From Bacteroidota bacterium (GTDB taxonomy: Bacteria > Bacteroidota > Bacteroidia > Chitinophagales > Chitinophagaceae): a DNA stretch of 64,000 nt. Position numbers and translations under genes: made by a program. Location of the stretch: assembly GCA_018268075.1 (NCBI GenBank), contig JAFDXH010000206.1, forward strand, positions 1 through 64,000. Reading direction: 5' to 3'. The notes under the pieces are model-generated. The model saw only the letters and a program-made list of their open reading frames with translations, made no database searches and had not been told where the DNA came from. The first letter of the stretch is position 1, and each line of letters opens with the position of its first letter. This document shows, in pieces, positions 27,411-37,000 of the stretch.

Positions 27411-28742
27411 ATGAAAATAAAACACTTCCTTCTCTATATTTTTTTGTTAGTGGTTAGCCCTTCATTTGCCCAATCATACCAACCCACAGATGGCAATGTA
27501 GCAGCCCGACAGCAGTTTCAGGATAATAAGTTTGGCCTATTTATCCATTGGGGCCTCTTTAGTACATTGGCCGATGGCGAATGGGTAATGAACAATCGCC
27601 ACATTAAAAAAGAAAATTATAAAAGACAATTGCAATCATTTGATCCTGTAAATTTTGATGCTGCCAAATGGGTAGCAGCGGCAAAAAGTGCAGGGATGAA
27701 GTATATCGTATTCATCACACGGCATCACGATGGATTTTCTAACTGGGACACACATTACAGCGACTGGAAAATAACCAACACACCCTACGGTAAAGATGTA
27801 CTGAAATTGCTGGCTGATGAATGTAAAAAACAAAACATGAAGTTGGGCTTATATTATTCCTTACTCGACTGGTACAGAGATGACTACCCACACGAAACGG
27901 GTAGAACCGGGCAAGAAACAGGCCGCACTGCAAAAAGCAATTATGCTGCTTATCTGCAATTCATGAAAAATCAGCTAACAGAATTACTTACTAACTATGG
28001 AGAAATTATGTCCATCTGGTTTGATGGCCATTGGGACCAAACCAATGTAGAAGGCAGTAAAGATATGAGTCCAAGAATTGATTGGAAATACAATGAAATA
28101 TATGCACTCATACATCGTATTCAACCAAATTGTTTGATAGGCAACAATCATCACCTATCACCATTACCGGGCGAAGATTTTCAAATGTTTGAAAGGGACC
28201 TCCCCGGCCAAAACAAATCGGGGCTTAGCTTTCAGGCAGCATCAGAAAGTTTGCCCCTTGAAACATGCGAAACGATGAATAAATCATGGGGTTATAATAT
28301 AGCTGACACTGATTACAAAACCGTAAAGCAATGTGTACAATACCTTGTAAATGCTGCAGGCCGAAATACCAATTTTTTATTGAACGTAGGTCCTATGTCT
28401 GATGGAAGTATCCAACCGGAATTTACAGATACCCTCAAAGCTATTGGTGATTGGATGAATAAATATGGCGAATCAATTTATGGCACAAGGGGCAATATTA
28501 TTGAACCACAAGATTGGGGCGTAGTTACCGAAAAAAACAAAGCTCTTTATGTTCATTTGCTTGATGCATCGGAAAAGGATTATGTTTTTATTCCCGGCAT
28601 AAAAAGTAAAATTATTTCAGCAAAATTATTCAATGGCAATACACCATTGAAATTTAAACAGCAAGCCGAAGGGGTATTTGTTTATATCAAAAACCAACCA
28701 CTCGACAATACTGATACCATTATAGAATTGAATCAGAAATAA
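27411..28742 (+). CDS. Alpha-L-fucosidase, GH29
   Basis: 443 residues, signal peptide ending 'SPSFAQ'. Typical GH29 features: 'FGLFIHWGLFST', 'ITRHHDGFSNWDT', nucleophile D205 in 'IMSIWFDGHWDQ', and 'NFLLNVGPMSDGSI' before a C-terminal beta-sandwich. It retains anomeric configuration and removes alpha-fucose from glycans in the periplasm. The acid/base residue cannot be assigned safely by eye, as it varies between GH29 subfamilies. It follows GH27 on the same strand and is convergent with the GMC oxidoreductase, 26 nt apart. Confidence 0.92.
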   Translation: MKIKHFLLYIFLLVVSPSFAQSYQPTDGNVAARQQFQDNKFGLFIHWGLFSTLADGEWVMNNRHIKKENYKRQLQSFDPVNFDAAKWVAAAKSAGMKYIVFITRHHDGFSNWDTHYSDWKITNTPYGKDVLKLLADECKKQNMKLGLYYSLLDWYRDDYPHETGRTGQETGRTAKSNYAAYLQFMKNQLTELLTNYGEIMSIWFDGHWDQTNVEGSKDMSPRIDWKYNEIYALIHRIQPNCLIGNNHHLSPLPGEDFQMFERDLPGQNKSGLSFQAASESLPLETCETMNKSWGYNIADTDYKTVKQCVQYLVNAAGRNTNFLLNVGPMSDGSIQPEFTDTLKAIGDWMNKYGESIYGTRGNIIEPQDWGVVTEKNKALYVHLLDASEKDYVFIPGIKSKIISAKLFNGNTPLKFKQQAEGVFVYIKNQPLDNTDTIIELNQK

Positions 28743-28767
28743 TTTATCTATTACTCGCAAAAAATCA

Positions 28768-30384
28768 TCAGGTACTTTCAATCATTACTGCCGCTTTCTC
28801 TGCTATCATATACACCGGAGCATTTGTATTGCCCGATACGATGGTGGGCATAATAGAACAATCCGCCACCCTAAGATTAGCAATACCACCTACCCTTAGT
28901 TCATCGTTTACTACAGCCATTTCATCGCTTCCCATTTTGCAGGTACCTGCCGGGTGATAAACTGTTTCCAGGCTTTTTTGAATGTGCAACAAAATACTTT
29001 CACCACTACTGCAATCTGGCGGGTAAATAAGATGCTTACGGTAAGGGGTAAATGCATGAGCCTGCATTACTTCTATAGCCCGCTTCGCCATTTCTACCAT
29101 CACTCTTTTATCATTTTCAATACTCAGAAAATTGGGTTGTATCAGTGGAAAATCAAATGGGCTATTACTTCGAAGCGACAGAAAGCCTCTACTTTCAGGC
29201 CTTAATAAAGTTGGTAAAATTGTATAGCCATCTTCATTCACCGGAAAAGTTTTTAAATCATACGGATCGGTTGTGTAATCGCCTCCCACTTGTGCAGCTG
29301 TAAACTGAAATTGATAATCTACCCTGCCCGGGCTTAGCGATGTGCTGCCAAAAGCAACCGCTTCTAAAGGGCCAATTGTCAATGATCCTTTTCTTAAAAA
29401 AAACCATTGCATCAAATCAGCTATTTGTTGCTTAAATTTTATATGATGATTTTGCCCCGCTCGTATATCTGAAGTGCTACTGATGGGAAAAAATAAATGA
29501 TCCTGTAAATTTTTTCCCACGCCGGGCAGGTGTTTTACGCATGGTATGCCGTGCTGTTTTAATTCATCTTTATCACCAATACCCGAAAGCATCAGCAATT
29601 GAGGAGATGCAAAGGCGCCAGCGGAAAGTATTACTTCTTTGCTTGCAAAAAATTGTTGGGTGATATTTTTACCCGTCATTACCTCTACCCCTTTGGCAAT
29701 ATCATTTTCTAAAATTATTTTTTTAACATGTGCATAGGTGAGTATGGAAAGATTTTTTCTTCTTAAGGCAGCTTTTAGAAAACTTGCAGCAGCGCTATGC
29801 CGCTTACCATCCTTTATGTTGAATTGAAAAAATCCGGCTCCTTCCATACTTTCGCCATTGTAATCCATATTCTCAGTAAAACCACACTGTATGCAGGCAT
29901 CTACAAAAGCTTTTGCAAAGGGGGTTTGAAAATTTTTAGCAAATGCTACATTCAATTCGCCCTGCTGGCTATGGTACTGATTGTGTATATCCTCATTGTG
30001 TTCTGATTTCTTAAAGAAGGGTAACACTTCCTCAAAACTCCAGCCTTTATTTCCTTGAGCAGCCCAGTCATTGTAGTCTTCTTTATTGCCTCTCACGTAT
30101 GCCATTGCGTTGGTAGAACTACAACCACCCAATACTTTCCCTCTCGGTAAATAAATTTTCCGGTTAAGTACATGTGTCTGAGGTTCGGTAAAATAACCGC
30201 CCCAATCTACTTTGCTGTGGTGCAGTTTCAGATAGCCGCCTGGTATATGTATTTCTGGTTTTTTATCAGGGCCGCCGGCCTCTATGAGCAATACCCTGTG
30301 GGATGGATTAGCCGAAAGGCGATTGGCCAATACGCAACCGGCACTCCCGGCGCCAATAATTATGTAATCAAAATTTGTATGCAT
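28768..30384 (-). CDS. GMC-family flavin oxidoreductase (choline dehydrogenase-like)
   Basis: 538 residues from ATG 30384 (a TTG just before it gives one extra residue). N-terminal FAD-binding 'IIGAGSAGCVLANRLS', GMC signature 'GKVLGGCSSTNAMAYVRG', second signature around 'GAFASPQLLMLSGIGD', and catalytic 'YHPAGTCKMGSDE' with 'GNTNAPVYMIAEKAA' at the C-terminus. No signal peptide, so cytoplasmic. It oxidises an alcohol with FAD; BetA-like choline oxidation is only one option in a family with many substrates. It is the only opposite-strand gene inside the glycan locus, and no betaine-aldehyde dehydrogenase or choline transporter is near. Confidence 0.85.
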   Translation of the reverse strand: MHTNFDYIIIGAGSAGCVLANRLSANPSHRVLLIEAGGPDKKPEIHIPGGYLKLHHSKVDWGGYFTEPQTHVLNRKIYLPRGKVLGGCSSTNAMAYVRGNKEDYNDWAAQGNKGWSFEEVLPFFKKSEHNEDIHNQYHSQQGELNVAFAKNFQTPFAKAFVDACIQCGFTENMDYNGESMEGAGFFQFNIKDGKRHSAAASFLKAALRRKNLSILTYAHVKKIILENDIAKGVEVMTGKNITQQFFASKEVILSAGAFASPQLLMLSGIGDKDELKQHGIPCVKHLPGVGKNLQDHLFFPISSTSDIRAGQNHHIKFKQQIADLMQWFFLRKGSLTIGPLEAVAFGSTSLSPGRVDYQFQFTAAQVGGDYTTDPYDLKTFPVNEDGYTILPTLLRPESRGFLSLRSNSPFDFPLIQPNFLSIENDKRVMVEMAKRAIEVMQAHAFTPYRKHLIYPPDCSSGESILLHIQKSLETVYHPAGTCKMGSDEMAVVNDELRVGGIANLRVADCSIMPTIVSGNTNAPVYMIAEKAAVMIEST

Positions 30385-30528
30385 CAATTAGTCTTGCTGA
30401 AAGATATGAAGAATTTTATATTGGTAAATAATCTCGAATAAATATCTCTTGACTTAGGCTCATTTTATAAAACATTCCACTTATAATATCTTCAAATTAA
30501 AGTATATTAGTCTTTGAATCTCATCAAT

Positions 30529-33111
30529 ATGAAACCAACCATATCTTTATCATTTTTATTTATTTGTCTTACCCAATTCCTTTTTGCACAACAACCGGCC
30601 ATATTAAGCTTACCCGATTATCCCGACTCATTATTTCCCACATATTACCATCAGCGCGTTACGCAGTTTAATGCACTACCACAAACAAAAGGTGATATTA
30701 TTTTTATTGGCAACAGCATTACAGATGGCGGTGAGTGGAGTGAAATTTTTAATGATATTCATATAAAAAACCGGGGCATTAGCGGTGATATTTCTGCCGG
30801 TGTTATTAATAGAATAAATGAGGTGGCAAAAAGGAAGCCGGCAAAAGTTTTTTTATTGATAGGGATAAATGATTTGGGCAAAGGAATATTGCCTGATAGC
30901 GTAGTAAAGAATATTTTATTCATTGCAGACTACTTGCGGCAGGAAGTGCCCTCTGTGAAATTATATGTTCAAAGTATTTTGCCTGTGAATGCTGCGTTTG
31001 GAAAATTTGCCGGCCAAACTTCTAAAGGCAACCAGATAAAACAAGTAAATGAAAAGTTGCTAAATGAATCATCTGCGCATCAGTATAAATTTATTGACCT
31101 GCATTCTTCATTTGCCAACAGTGATGATAAACTAAACGCAAAATATACAAACGATGGATTGCACCTTTTGGGTGAGGGTTATCTCTTATGGAAGCACATT
31201 GTATTTCCTTATGTGTACGATTTGCAAGAGCAGCCTTCGCTGATTCCATTACCACAGCAGTTAATTTGGAAAAATGGCGCTTTCCCTCTTTATAAATGCC
31301 AATCAATTATTGTAAATCAGCAGGGAATTGAAAACGAGGCAACGCAACTAAAAGAAGCGCTTCAATCATTTGGCTGGAATGCACAAATAAAAAACAGGAC
31401 TACTTGTGCTGAACCCTTTATTGAATTACAATTAGAAAAAAATAATGCTACATTTCAAAATAAGGAAGCCTATAAACTCACAGTAACAGAAAATAAAATT
31501 AGCATCACCGCACCTACTTCTCATGGAATATTTAATGGCATACAAACATTAACGCAACTAATGCGTGACGGAACAATTGTAGATGCTTGTGAAATAACCG
31601 ATTGGCCTGCATTTTCGTGGAGAGGCTATATGATTGATGTAGGGCGAAATTATATGTCTGTAAATTTACTGAAACAGCAGATAGATGTGATGGCTGCCTA
31701 TAAGTTTAATGTATTTCATTTTCATTCAACAGAAGATATTGCCTGGCGCATTGCCATCAAACAATACCCACAACTTACCGCACCGGAAACCATGCTGCGC
31801 AATAAAGGGATGTACTATACTGAGTCTGATATAAAAGAGTTAATCAGTTATTGTAAGGTGCGCCATATAACTTTTGTTCCGGAAATAGATATGCCAGGGC
31901 ACAGTGCAGCCTTTAAAAGAGCAATGAAAGTAGATATGCAAAGTGATTCCGGATTGCTATATTTAAAAAATATCTTGAAAGAAATTTGCACCAGCTATGA
32001 TGTACCCTACCTACATATTGGCGCTGATGAAGTAAGAATTACCAACAAAAATTTTATTCCCAACATAACAGCTTATATAGAAAGCCTTGGTAAGAAAGTA
32101 ATTGGCTGGCAACCCGGTGGCAATTTTACAGAAAATACCATCAGGCAATTGTGGATGGATGACAATGCACATTTGGCAACAAATAAAAATATAAAGTACA
32201 TAGATTCCAGGCATCTTTATTTAAACCACATGGATCCGCTGGAAGCTGTTGTTACAATTTTCAACAGAAAAATTGATGATAAAGAAAAAGGAGATGAAAC
32301 GGCACTTGGCGCTACATTATGCATGTGGCACGACAGGGCCGTAGCCGACGAAAAAGATGTTCTGAAAATGAATCCTGTTTACCCCGGCATGCTTGCCTTT
32401 GCAGAAAGAACATGGCGGGGAGGCGGGCAAAGCGGATGGGTAAGTAACATCAGTGATGGCGATGAAAAAGCTTTCGTGGAATTTGAAAACAGGCTAATGG
32501 ATAACAAGGAAGAATATTTTAGTGATAAACCTTTTGCTTATGTTAGGCAATCAGGGATGCATTGGAAATTAATAGGGCCCTTTGACAATAAGGGCGATGT
32601 CACAAAAATATTTTCGCCAGAATCGGCAAGATGGAATGAAGGCAAAGAAAAAATTTATAAAGAAGTTACAGGTGGCACCATAGTTTTGCGCCATTGGTGG
32701 GCGCCTTTGATTAAAGGCGCTGTAACTGAGCCCAAGGAAAACGCTACCTGGTATGCCACTACCACTTTATGGTGTGATGAAGCCGGAGAAAAAAAATTCT
32801 GGATAGGCTTTAATAATCTTTCTAGATCTCCTGCTACAGACTCGCCACCCGAAGGTGCATGGAACTCTTTGGGAAGTGAGGCTTGGGTAAATGGCAAATT
32901 GATTGCTCCACCTAAATGGGAACATGCCGGGCAGAAAGGAAATGCTGAAATACCCCTCATTGATGAAGGATATGAATACCGTGAGCCAACAAAAATATTT
33001 TTAAATAAAGGATGGAACACCGTTTTGCTCAAAATGCCCATCGGAAGTTTTAAAGGAAAAGATTGGCAGAATCCTGTAAAATGGATGTTTACCTTTATTC
33101 AGGTAAAATGA
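30529..33111 (+). CDS. Fusion of SGNH/GDSL esterase and GH20 beta-N-acetylhexosaminidase
   Basis: 860 residues from ATG 30529 (TTG 30514 also in frame). Signal peptide ends 'QFLFAQ'. An SGNH hydrolase domain, about 40-235, has Ser63 in 'IGNSITDG', Gly in 'NRGISGD', G112/N114 in 'LLIGINDLG' and D209/H212 in 'NDGLHLL', so its catalytic set is complete. A GH20 domain, about 240-660, has an N-terminal beta-lobe, 'FHFHSTEDIAWR', 'EIDMPGHSAAF' and the DE pair D500-E501 in 'IGADEV'. About 200 C-terminal residues form a beta-rich Trp-rich module ('RHWWAPLIKG', 'WIGFNNLSRS'). Best reading: de-O-acetylation, perhaps of sialate or hexosamine, coupled to hexosamine removal. Confidence 0.87.
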   Translation: MKPTISLSFLFICLTQFLFAQQPAILSLPDYPDSLFPTYYHQRVTQFNALPQTKGDIIFIGNSITDGGEWSEIFNDIHIKNRGISGDISAGVINRINEVAKRKPAKVFLLIGINDLGKGILPDSVVKNILFIADYLRQEVPSVKLYVQSILPVNAAFGKFAGQTSKGNQIKQVNEKLLNESSAHQYKFIDLHSSFANSDDKLNAKYTNDGLHLLGEGYLLWKHIVFPYVYDLQEQPSLIPLPQQLIWKNGAFPLYKCQSIIVNQQGIENEATQLKEALQSFGWNAQIKNRTTCAEPFIELQLEKNNATFQNKEAYKLTVTENKISITAPTSHGIFNGIQTLTQLMRDGTIVDACEITDWPAFSWRGYMIDVGRNYMSVNLLKQQIDVMAAYKFNVFHFHSTEDIAWRIAIKQYPQLTAPETMLRNKGMYYTESDIKELISYCKVRHITFVPEIDMPGHSAAFKRAMKVDMQSDSGLLYLKNILKEICTSYDVPYLHIGADEVRITNKNFIPNITAYIESLGKKVIGWQPGGNFTENTIRQLWMDDNAHLATNKNIKYIDSRHLYLNHMDPLEAVVTIFNRKIDDKEKGDETALGATLCMWHDRAVADEKDVLKMNPVYPGMLAFAERTWRGGGQSGWVSNISDGDEKAFVEFENRLMDNKEEYFSDKPFAYVRQSGMHWKLIGPFDNKGDVTKIFSPESARWNEGKEKIYKEVTGGTIVLRHWWAPLIKGAVTEPKENATWYATTTLWCDEAGEKKFWIGFNNLSRSPATDSPPEGAWNSLGSEAWVNGKLIAPPKWEHAGQKGNAEIPLIDEGYEYREPTKIFLNKGWNTVLLKMPIGSFKGKDWQNPVKWMFTFIQVK

Positions 33112-33202
33112 TTTATTTTAAAAATGAACAATACTCCAGACTAATATTCATATATCGACTTTTAAAAAACATTGGATTAACAATCCTCTTAAAAAAATAA
33201 AA

Positions 33203-35497
33203 ATGAAAATATTCTTAATGTCCATTTTTTTATCCGGATTTCTAAATACTCTCGGACAACAATTCAACAGCATTATACCTGCGCCTGTAGAAATGAAAAC
33301 TTTGCCGGGAAATTTTTCGATAGGTAAGACAACAACAATTAAATTTAATACAGCTCAAAAAGAACTATATGCGGCCGCTCAATTTTTAAAAGATCACATC
33401 AACAGTATTAGTGGTTATAATCTCGAATTCAATAAGCCTGCCACTACTATGCTGGAATTGAAGCTTGGCAAAATAAACGATATTGGAAACGAAGGATATT
33501 TACTTTCTGTAACTCCTTCCAGCATCAATATTACCGCCAATACAAAAACTGGAATTGTTTATGGCCTGCAATCCTTATTCCAGTTACTGCCGGCAATTCG
33601 CACCAATGCAGCGCTTACGGTATCGTGCATGAACATAAAAGATTATCCTCGTTTTAAATGGCGAGGCATGCATCTTGATGTAAGCCGCCATTTCTTTGGA
33701 CCTGAGTTTGTAAAGAAATATATAGACCTGATGTCGCAATATAAATTCAATACCTTTCATTGGCACTTAACTGATGATCAGGGCTGGCGTATTGAAATAA
33801 AAAAATATCCGTTGCTTACACAAATCGGTGCATGGCGCGTAGATAAAAACAACATAACATGGAGCAGCAGGCCACAGGCACAATTAGGCGAACAGGCTAA
33901 TTACGGAGGCTACTATACCCAAGAACAGATTAAAGACATTATAAAATATGCTGCCTTGCGCAATATTACAATTGTACCTGAGATAGAGATGCCCGGGCAT
34001 AGCGCTGCGGCCATTGCATCTTACCCCTTTCTGAGTTGCCTGCAACAAGCACAATTACCAATGACTGGCGGCAACTATACCAATATCTCATCTAATTATT
34101 GTGCAGGCAACGATAGTGCGTTTACTTTTTTAGAAAATGTATTGACAGAAGTGATGAATTTATTCCCCTCACAATACATACATGTAGGCGGCGATGAAGT
34201 AGATAAAACATCCTGGAAAAATTGCCCCAAATGTCAGGAAAGAATGAAAAAAGAAGGATTAAAAAACGAAGAAGAATTGCAGAGCTATTTTATTAAGCGC
34301 ATAGAAAAATTCATTAGCAGTAAAAAAAGAAAAATGATAGGATGGGATGAAATACTGGAAGGTGGCCTTGCGCCTGAAGCAACAGTGATGAGTTGGCGTG
34401 GTGAGGCAGGCGGAATCGAAGCGGCCAAAATGAACCACAATGTAGTAATGACACCCGGCACCCCCTTATATTTTGATCACTATCAGGCAGACCCCGCAAC
34501 AGAGCCTCGGGCCATTGGCGGATTCAATACACTAAAAAGAGTATATGATTACAACCCCATTCCAAAAGAATTAGATGAACAACAATCAAAATTTATTTTA
34601 GGGGCACAAGCCAATCTCTGGGCAGAATTTATTACAACATCAAAGCAAGTAGAGTACATGGTATTGCCTCGTATGCTTGCCTTAGCAGAAGTATTGTGGA
34701 GCCCCCAAGCAGCAAAAGATTGGAATAATTTCAATGAACGATTACAATATCATCTCAAGGCATTTGATCAAAAAGGATTGAATTACAGCAAAGGAAATTT
34801 CAAAGTAAATATTAACCCATCAATACAAGATGGAAAACTATTGGTATCACTTTCTACAGAGGCTTACAAAGGCCAGGTTTATTATACCTCAGATGGTACA
34901 ACACCAGATTTATCAAGTAAGAAATATACAACACCTATTTCAATTGATTCATCTGTAACCATAAAGGCGATTACTGTAGTGGATGGTAAAATAATGAGTG
35001 CCATACCTGCACAGCAATCATTTATACTTCACAAGGCCATTGGCAAAAACGTTAGCTATACAAATCCTGTAAGCCCCTATTACAGAGCCAATGGGCCTAG
35101 TTCACTCACCGATGGGGTAAGAGGAACAGAAGAAATTGGGAAATACTGGCAGGGGTTCAGCGAAAAAGATATGATAGCCACAGTAGATTTGGGTCAATCA
35201 GAAAGTATTCATAGTCTTACTTTAGGCTGCCTCCAGCATTATAATGATTGGATTTTTCTACCACAGTTTGTAAAATTTGAAACATCAGAAAATGGAGTAG
35301 ATTTTGAAGAAGTAAAAACTATTATCAATCCTATTGATATGAATCAGAAAACTGCACTGTATGATTTTAAGGCAACTTTTGCACAGAGAAATGTTAGATA
35401 TATAAGGGTAACTGCAAAAAATAATCCTTGCCCACCCGGGCACAGTGGCGCCGGAAAGCCATCCTGGATATTTACTGATGAACTAATTGTTCAATAA
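33203..35497 (+). CDS. Beta-N-acetylhexosaminidase, GH20, with C-terminal beta-sandwich and F5/8-type domain
   Basis: 764 residues, signal peptide ending near 'LGQQ'. GH20 N-terminal lobe about 20-145; catalytic barrel with 'FHWHLTDDQGWRIEIK', 'EIEMPGHSAAAIASYP', catalytic D331-E332 in 'HVGGDEVDK', and 'GWDEILEGG' and 'SWRGEAGG' substrate-pocket tryptophans. A chitobiase C-terminal-like sandwich follows near 540-615 ('VYYTSDGTTPDLSS'), then a discoidin/F5/8 carbohydrate-binding domain about 625-764 ('TDGVRGTEEIGKYWQG'). It removes terminal beta-GlcNAc or GalNAc after sialic acid and galactose are trimmed. It is the last gene of the locus, 92 nt after the fusion gene. No terminator is obvious. 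Confidence 0.94.
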   Translation: MKIFLMSIFLSGFLNTLGQQFNSIIPAPVEMKTLPGNFSIGKTTTIKFNTAQKELYAAAQFLKDHINSISGYNLEFNKPATTMLELKLGKINDIGNEGYLLSVTPSSINITANTKTGIVYGLQSLFQLLPAIRTNAALTVSCMNIKDYPRFKWRGMHLDVSRHFFGPEFVKKYIDLMSQYKFNTFHWHLTDDQGWRIEIKKYPLLTQIGAWRVDKNNITWSSRPQAQLGEQANYGGYYTQEQIKDIIKYAALRNITIVPEIEMPGHSAAAIASYPFLSCLQQAQLPMTGGNYTNISSNYCAGNDSAFTFLENVLTEVMNLFPSQYIHVGGDEVDKTSWKNCPKCQERMKKEGLKNEEELQSYFIKRIEKFISSKKRKMIGWDEILEGGLAPEATVMSWRGEAGGIEAAKMNHNVVMTPGTPLYFDHYQADPATEPRAIGGFNTLKRVYDYNPIPKELDEQQSKFILGAQANLWAEFITTSKQVEYMVLPRMLALAEVLWSPQAAKDWNNFNERLQYHLKAFDQKGLNYSKGNFKVNINPSIQDGKLLVSLSTEAYKGQVYYTSDGTTPDLSSKKYTTPISIDSSVTIKAITVVDGKIMSAIPAQQSFILHKAIGKNVSYTNPVSPYYRANGPSSLTDGVRGTEEIGKYWQGFSEKDMIATVDLGQSESIHSLTLGCLQHYNDWIFLPQFVKFETSENGVDFEEVKTIINPIDMNQKTALYDFKATFAQRNVRYIRVTAKNNPCPPGHSGAGKPSWIFTDELIVQ

Positions 35498-35614
35498 AAT
35501 AATTAAAGGCTGGCAATCCAAATGTATAGGAGGCAGGTGAAAAGGTAGGCCTTAAAATATTTATTAATCCACAATAAAAACATGTTGTATCGAGATAAAA
35601 AAAACACTTTGTCT

Positions 35615-36994
35615 TTATTGAACTATCAATTGTTTACTGATTTGGATATCTTTTTCTGATAACGTAATTAAATAAACTCCCTTTGCCATTCCCAAAAGAT
35701 TGATACGGATAATATTACCCCCCCGTTGTACAGCAACTGGTATTTTTCTAACCTGCCTGCCCCCTGCATCATGGATATACACATTGCCGGCAAAGTCTGC
35801 TGAAGAATTAAATGTAAGACTTGTAAACGCTTCGGCTGGGTTGGGATAAAGAAAAACTGAAATATTTTTTACCTCGCAATTGCTCTGAATGATTTTTGAA
35901 TATTTAAAATGACCATCTTTATCCACCTCTTTTAGCCTGTAAAAACCGTGGCCTGCAAAATGGTCTTCAAATTGGTAATCCGATGTAATGCCCGAAGCAT
36001 TTAGATGAACAATATCTTTCCATGAATTGCCATCAATGCTCTTTTCCACAACAAAATAATCAGAATTTGTTTCCACGCCTGTTGACCATTGCAAAAAGGC
36101 GCCGTCATTTTTACAGACAGTATTAAACGAACTAAAGATAACCGGCAAAGCACTTAATGATGAACCAATTGTCCACATAGAAAAATCGTTGATATTATTT
36201 TTTTGAAGCCATTTGGCAGTAACATCTCTTGCATCGGGAACAATCTGCGACCATGAAATCCCGTTGTCGCTACTCTTCCATAATACCGCTGCGCTTGGAT
36301 CTGCACCATTTAACTCTGCATTAAGGTAATGAAATTTTGCGCTGGCATTTAAGCCGGAGTTGTTAGTGGGGTCAATTTTATAATAGCGTTGAATTAACCC
36401 GGTAGAGCTTCCACTATACACCACTACACCACAGTAGCGAGTAATGGTTGTACTCCCCGGTGCATTTGCACTTGAATTTATTTCCACACCCAGGTTGCCG
36501 GGGATAGCATTGGAGGAGGCACCAAGGTTTTGGGTAATGATAATTTGGCCTGCTCCGGTAGGGTCATCCATGATTCTCGCCGTCTCTGTTTCATTTTTTA
36601 TGCCTCCGCTTGAAGCAAAAGTTACAACGTTATTTTTAAGATTCAGATTTCCGGAATTCATTTGTAGAGAATCATTGATCATAATTGGTTGAGCCAATTG
36701 CACACCTTGTGTGTTATTAAGTACCAGATCATAAAAACCAATGCTGCTGCCTCCACTGCTGCCTATAACTGTGGGTATCGTATTGCCTTGTATTACAAAT
36801 GTTCCGTTTCCTGATGTAAGTGTTCCATTGTTTTTAAAAAGGCTGAAGTCTTGAAGCGTAGTAAAAATATTTCCATTGCAAACCAACTGAGCACCGCTTT
36901 GTATTTGAAACGTATTTTGTGAAAAGCTGTACATAGGCATACAAAGCATTGCAAAGAATGTAGCATAGAGAAGGACAATAATATTTTTCTTCAT
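35615..36994 (-). CDS. T9SS type A sorting-domain protein, uncharacterised secreted protein
   Basis: 459 residues with a signal peptide (...MYSFSQ near residue 26). The middle is beta-rich with no enzyme motif that I recognise ('NGTLTSGNGTFVIQGN', 'GLIQRYYKIDPTNN'). About the last 75 residues are a type A C-terminal signal: 'VFLYPNPAEAFTSLTF', 'GNVYIHDAGGRQV', 'MAKGVYLITLSEKD' and a terminal 'KQLIVQ'. It should cross the outer membrane by the type IX system and be anchored at or released from the surface. The start is only 6 nt after the stop of the repeat/S74 gene, so the two are co-transcribed. Confidence 0.85.
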   Translation of the reverse strand: MKKNIIVLLYATFFAMLCMPMYSFSQNTFQIQSGAQLVCNGNIFTTLQDFSLFKNNGTLTSGNGTFVIQGNTIPTVIGSSGGSSIGFYDLVLNNTQGVQLAQPIMINDSLQMNSGNLNLKNNVVTFASSGGIKNETETARIMDDPTGAGQIIITQNLGASSNAIPGNLGVEINSSANAPGSTTITRYCGVVVYSGSSTGLIQRYYKIDPTNNSGLNASAKFHYLNAELNGADPSAAVLWKSSDNGISWSQIVPDARDVTAKWLQKNNINDFSMWTIGSSLSALPVIFSSFNTVCKNDGAFLQWSTGVETNSDYFVVEKSIDGNSWKDIVHLNASGITSDYQFEDHFAGHGFYRLKEVDKDGHFKYSKIIQSNCEVKNISVFLYPNPAEAFTSLTFNSSADFAGNVYIHDAGGRQVRKIPVAVQRGGNIIRINLLGMAKGVYLITLSEKDIQISKQLIVQ

Positions 36995-37000
36995 AAAATA

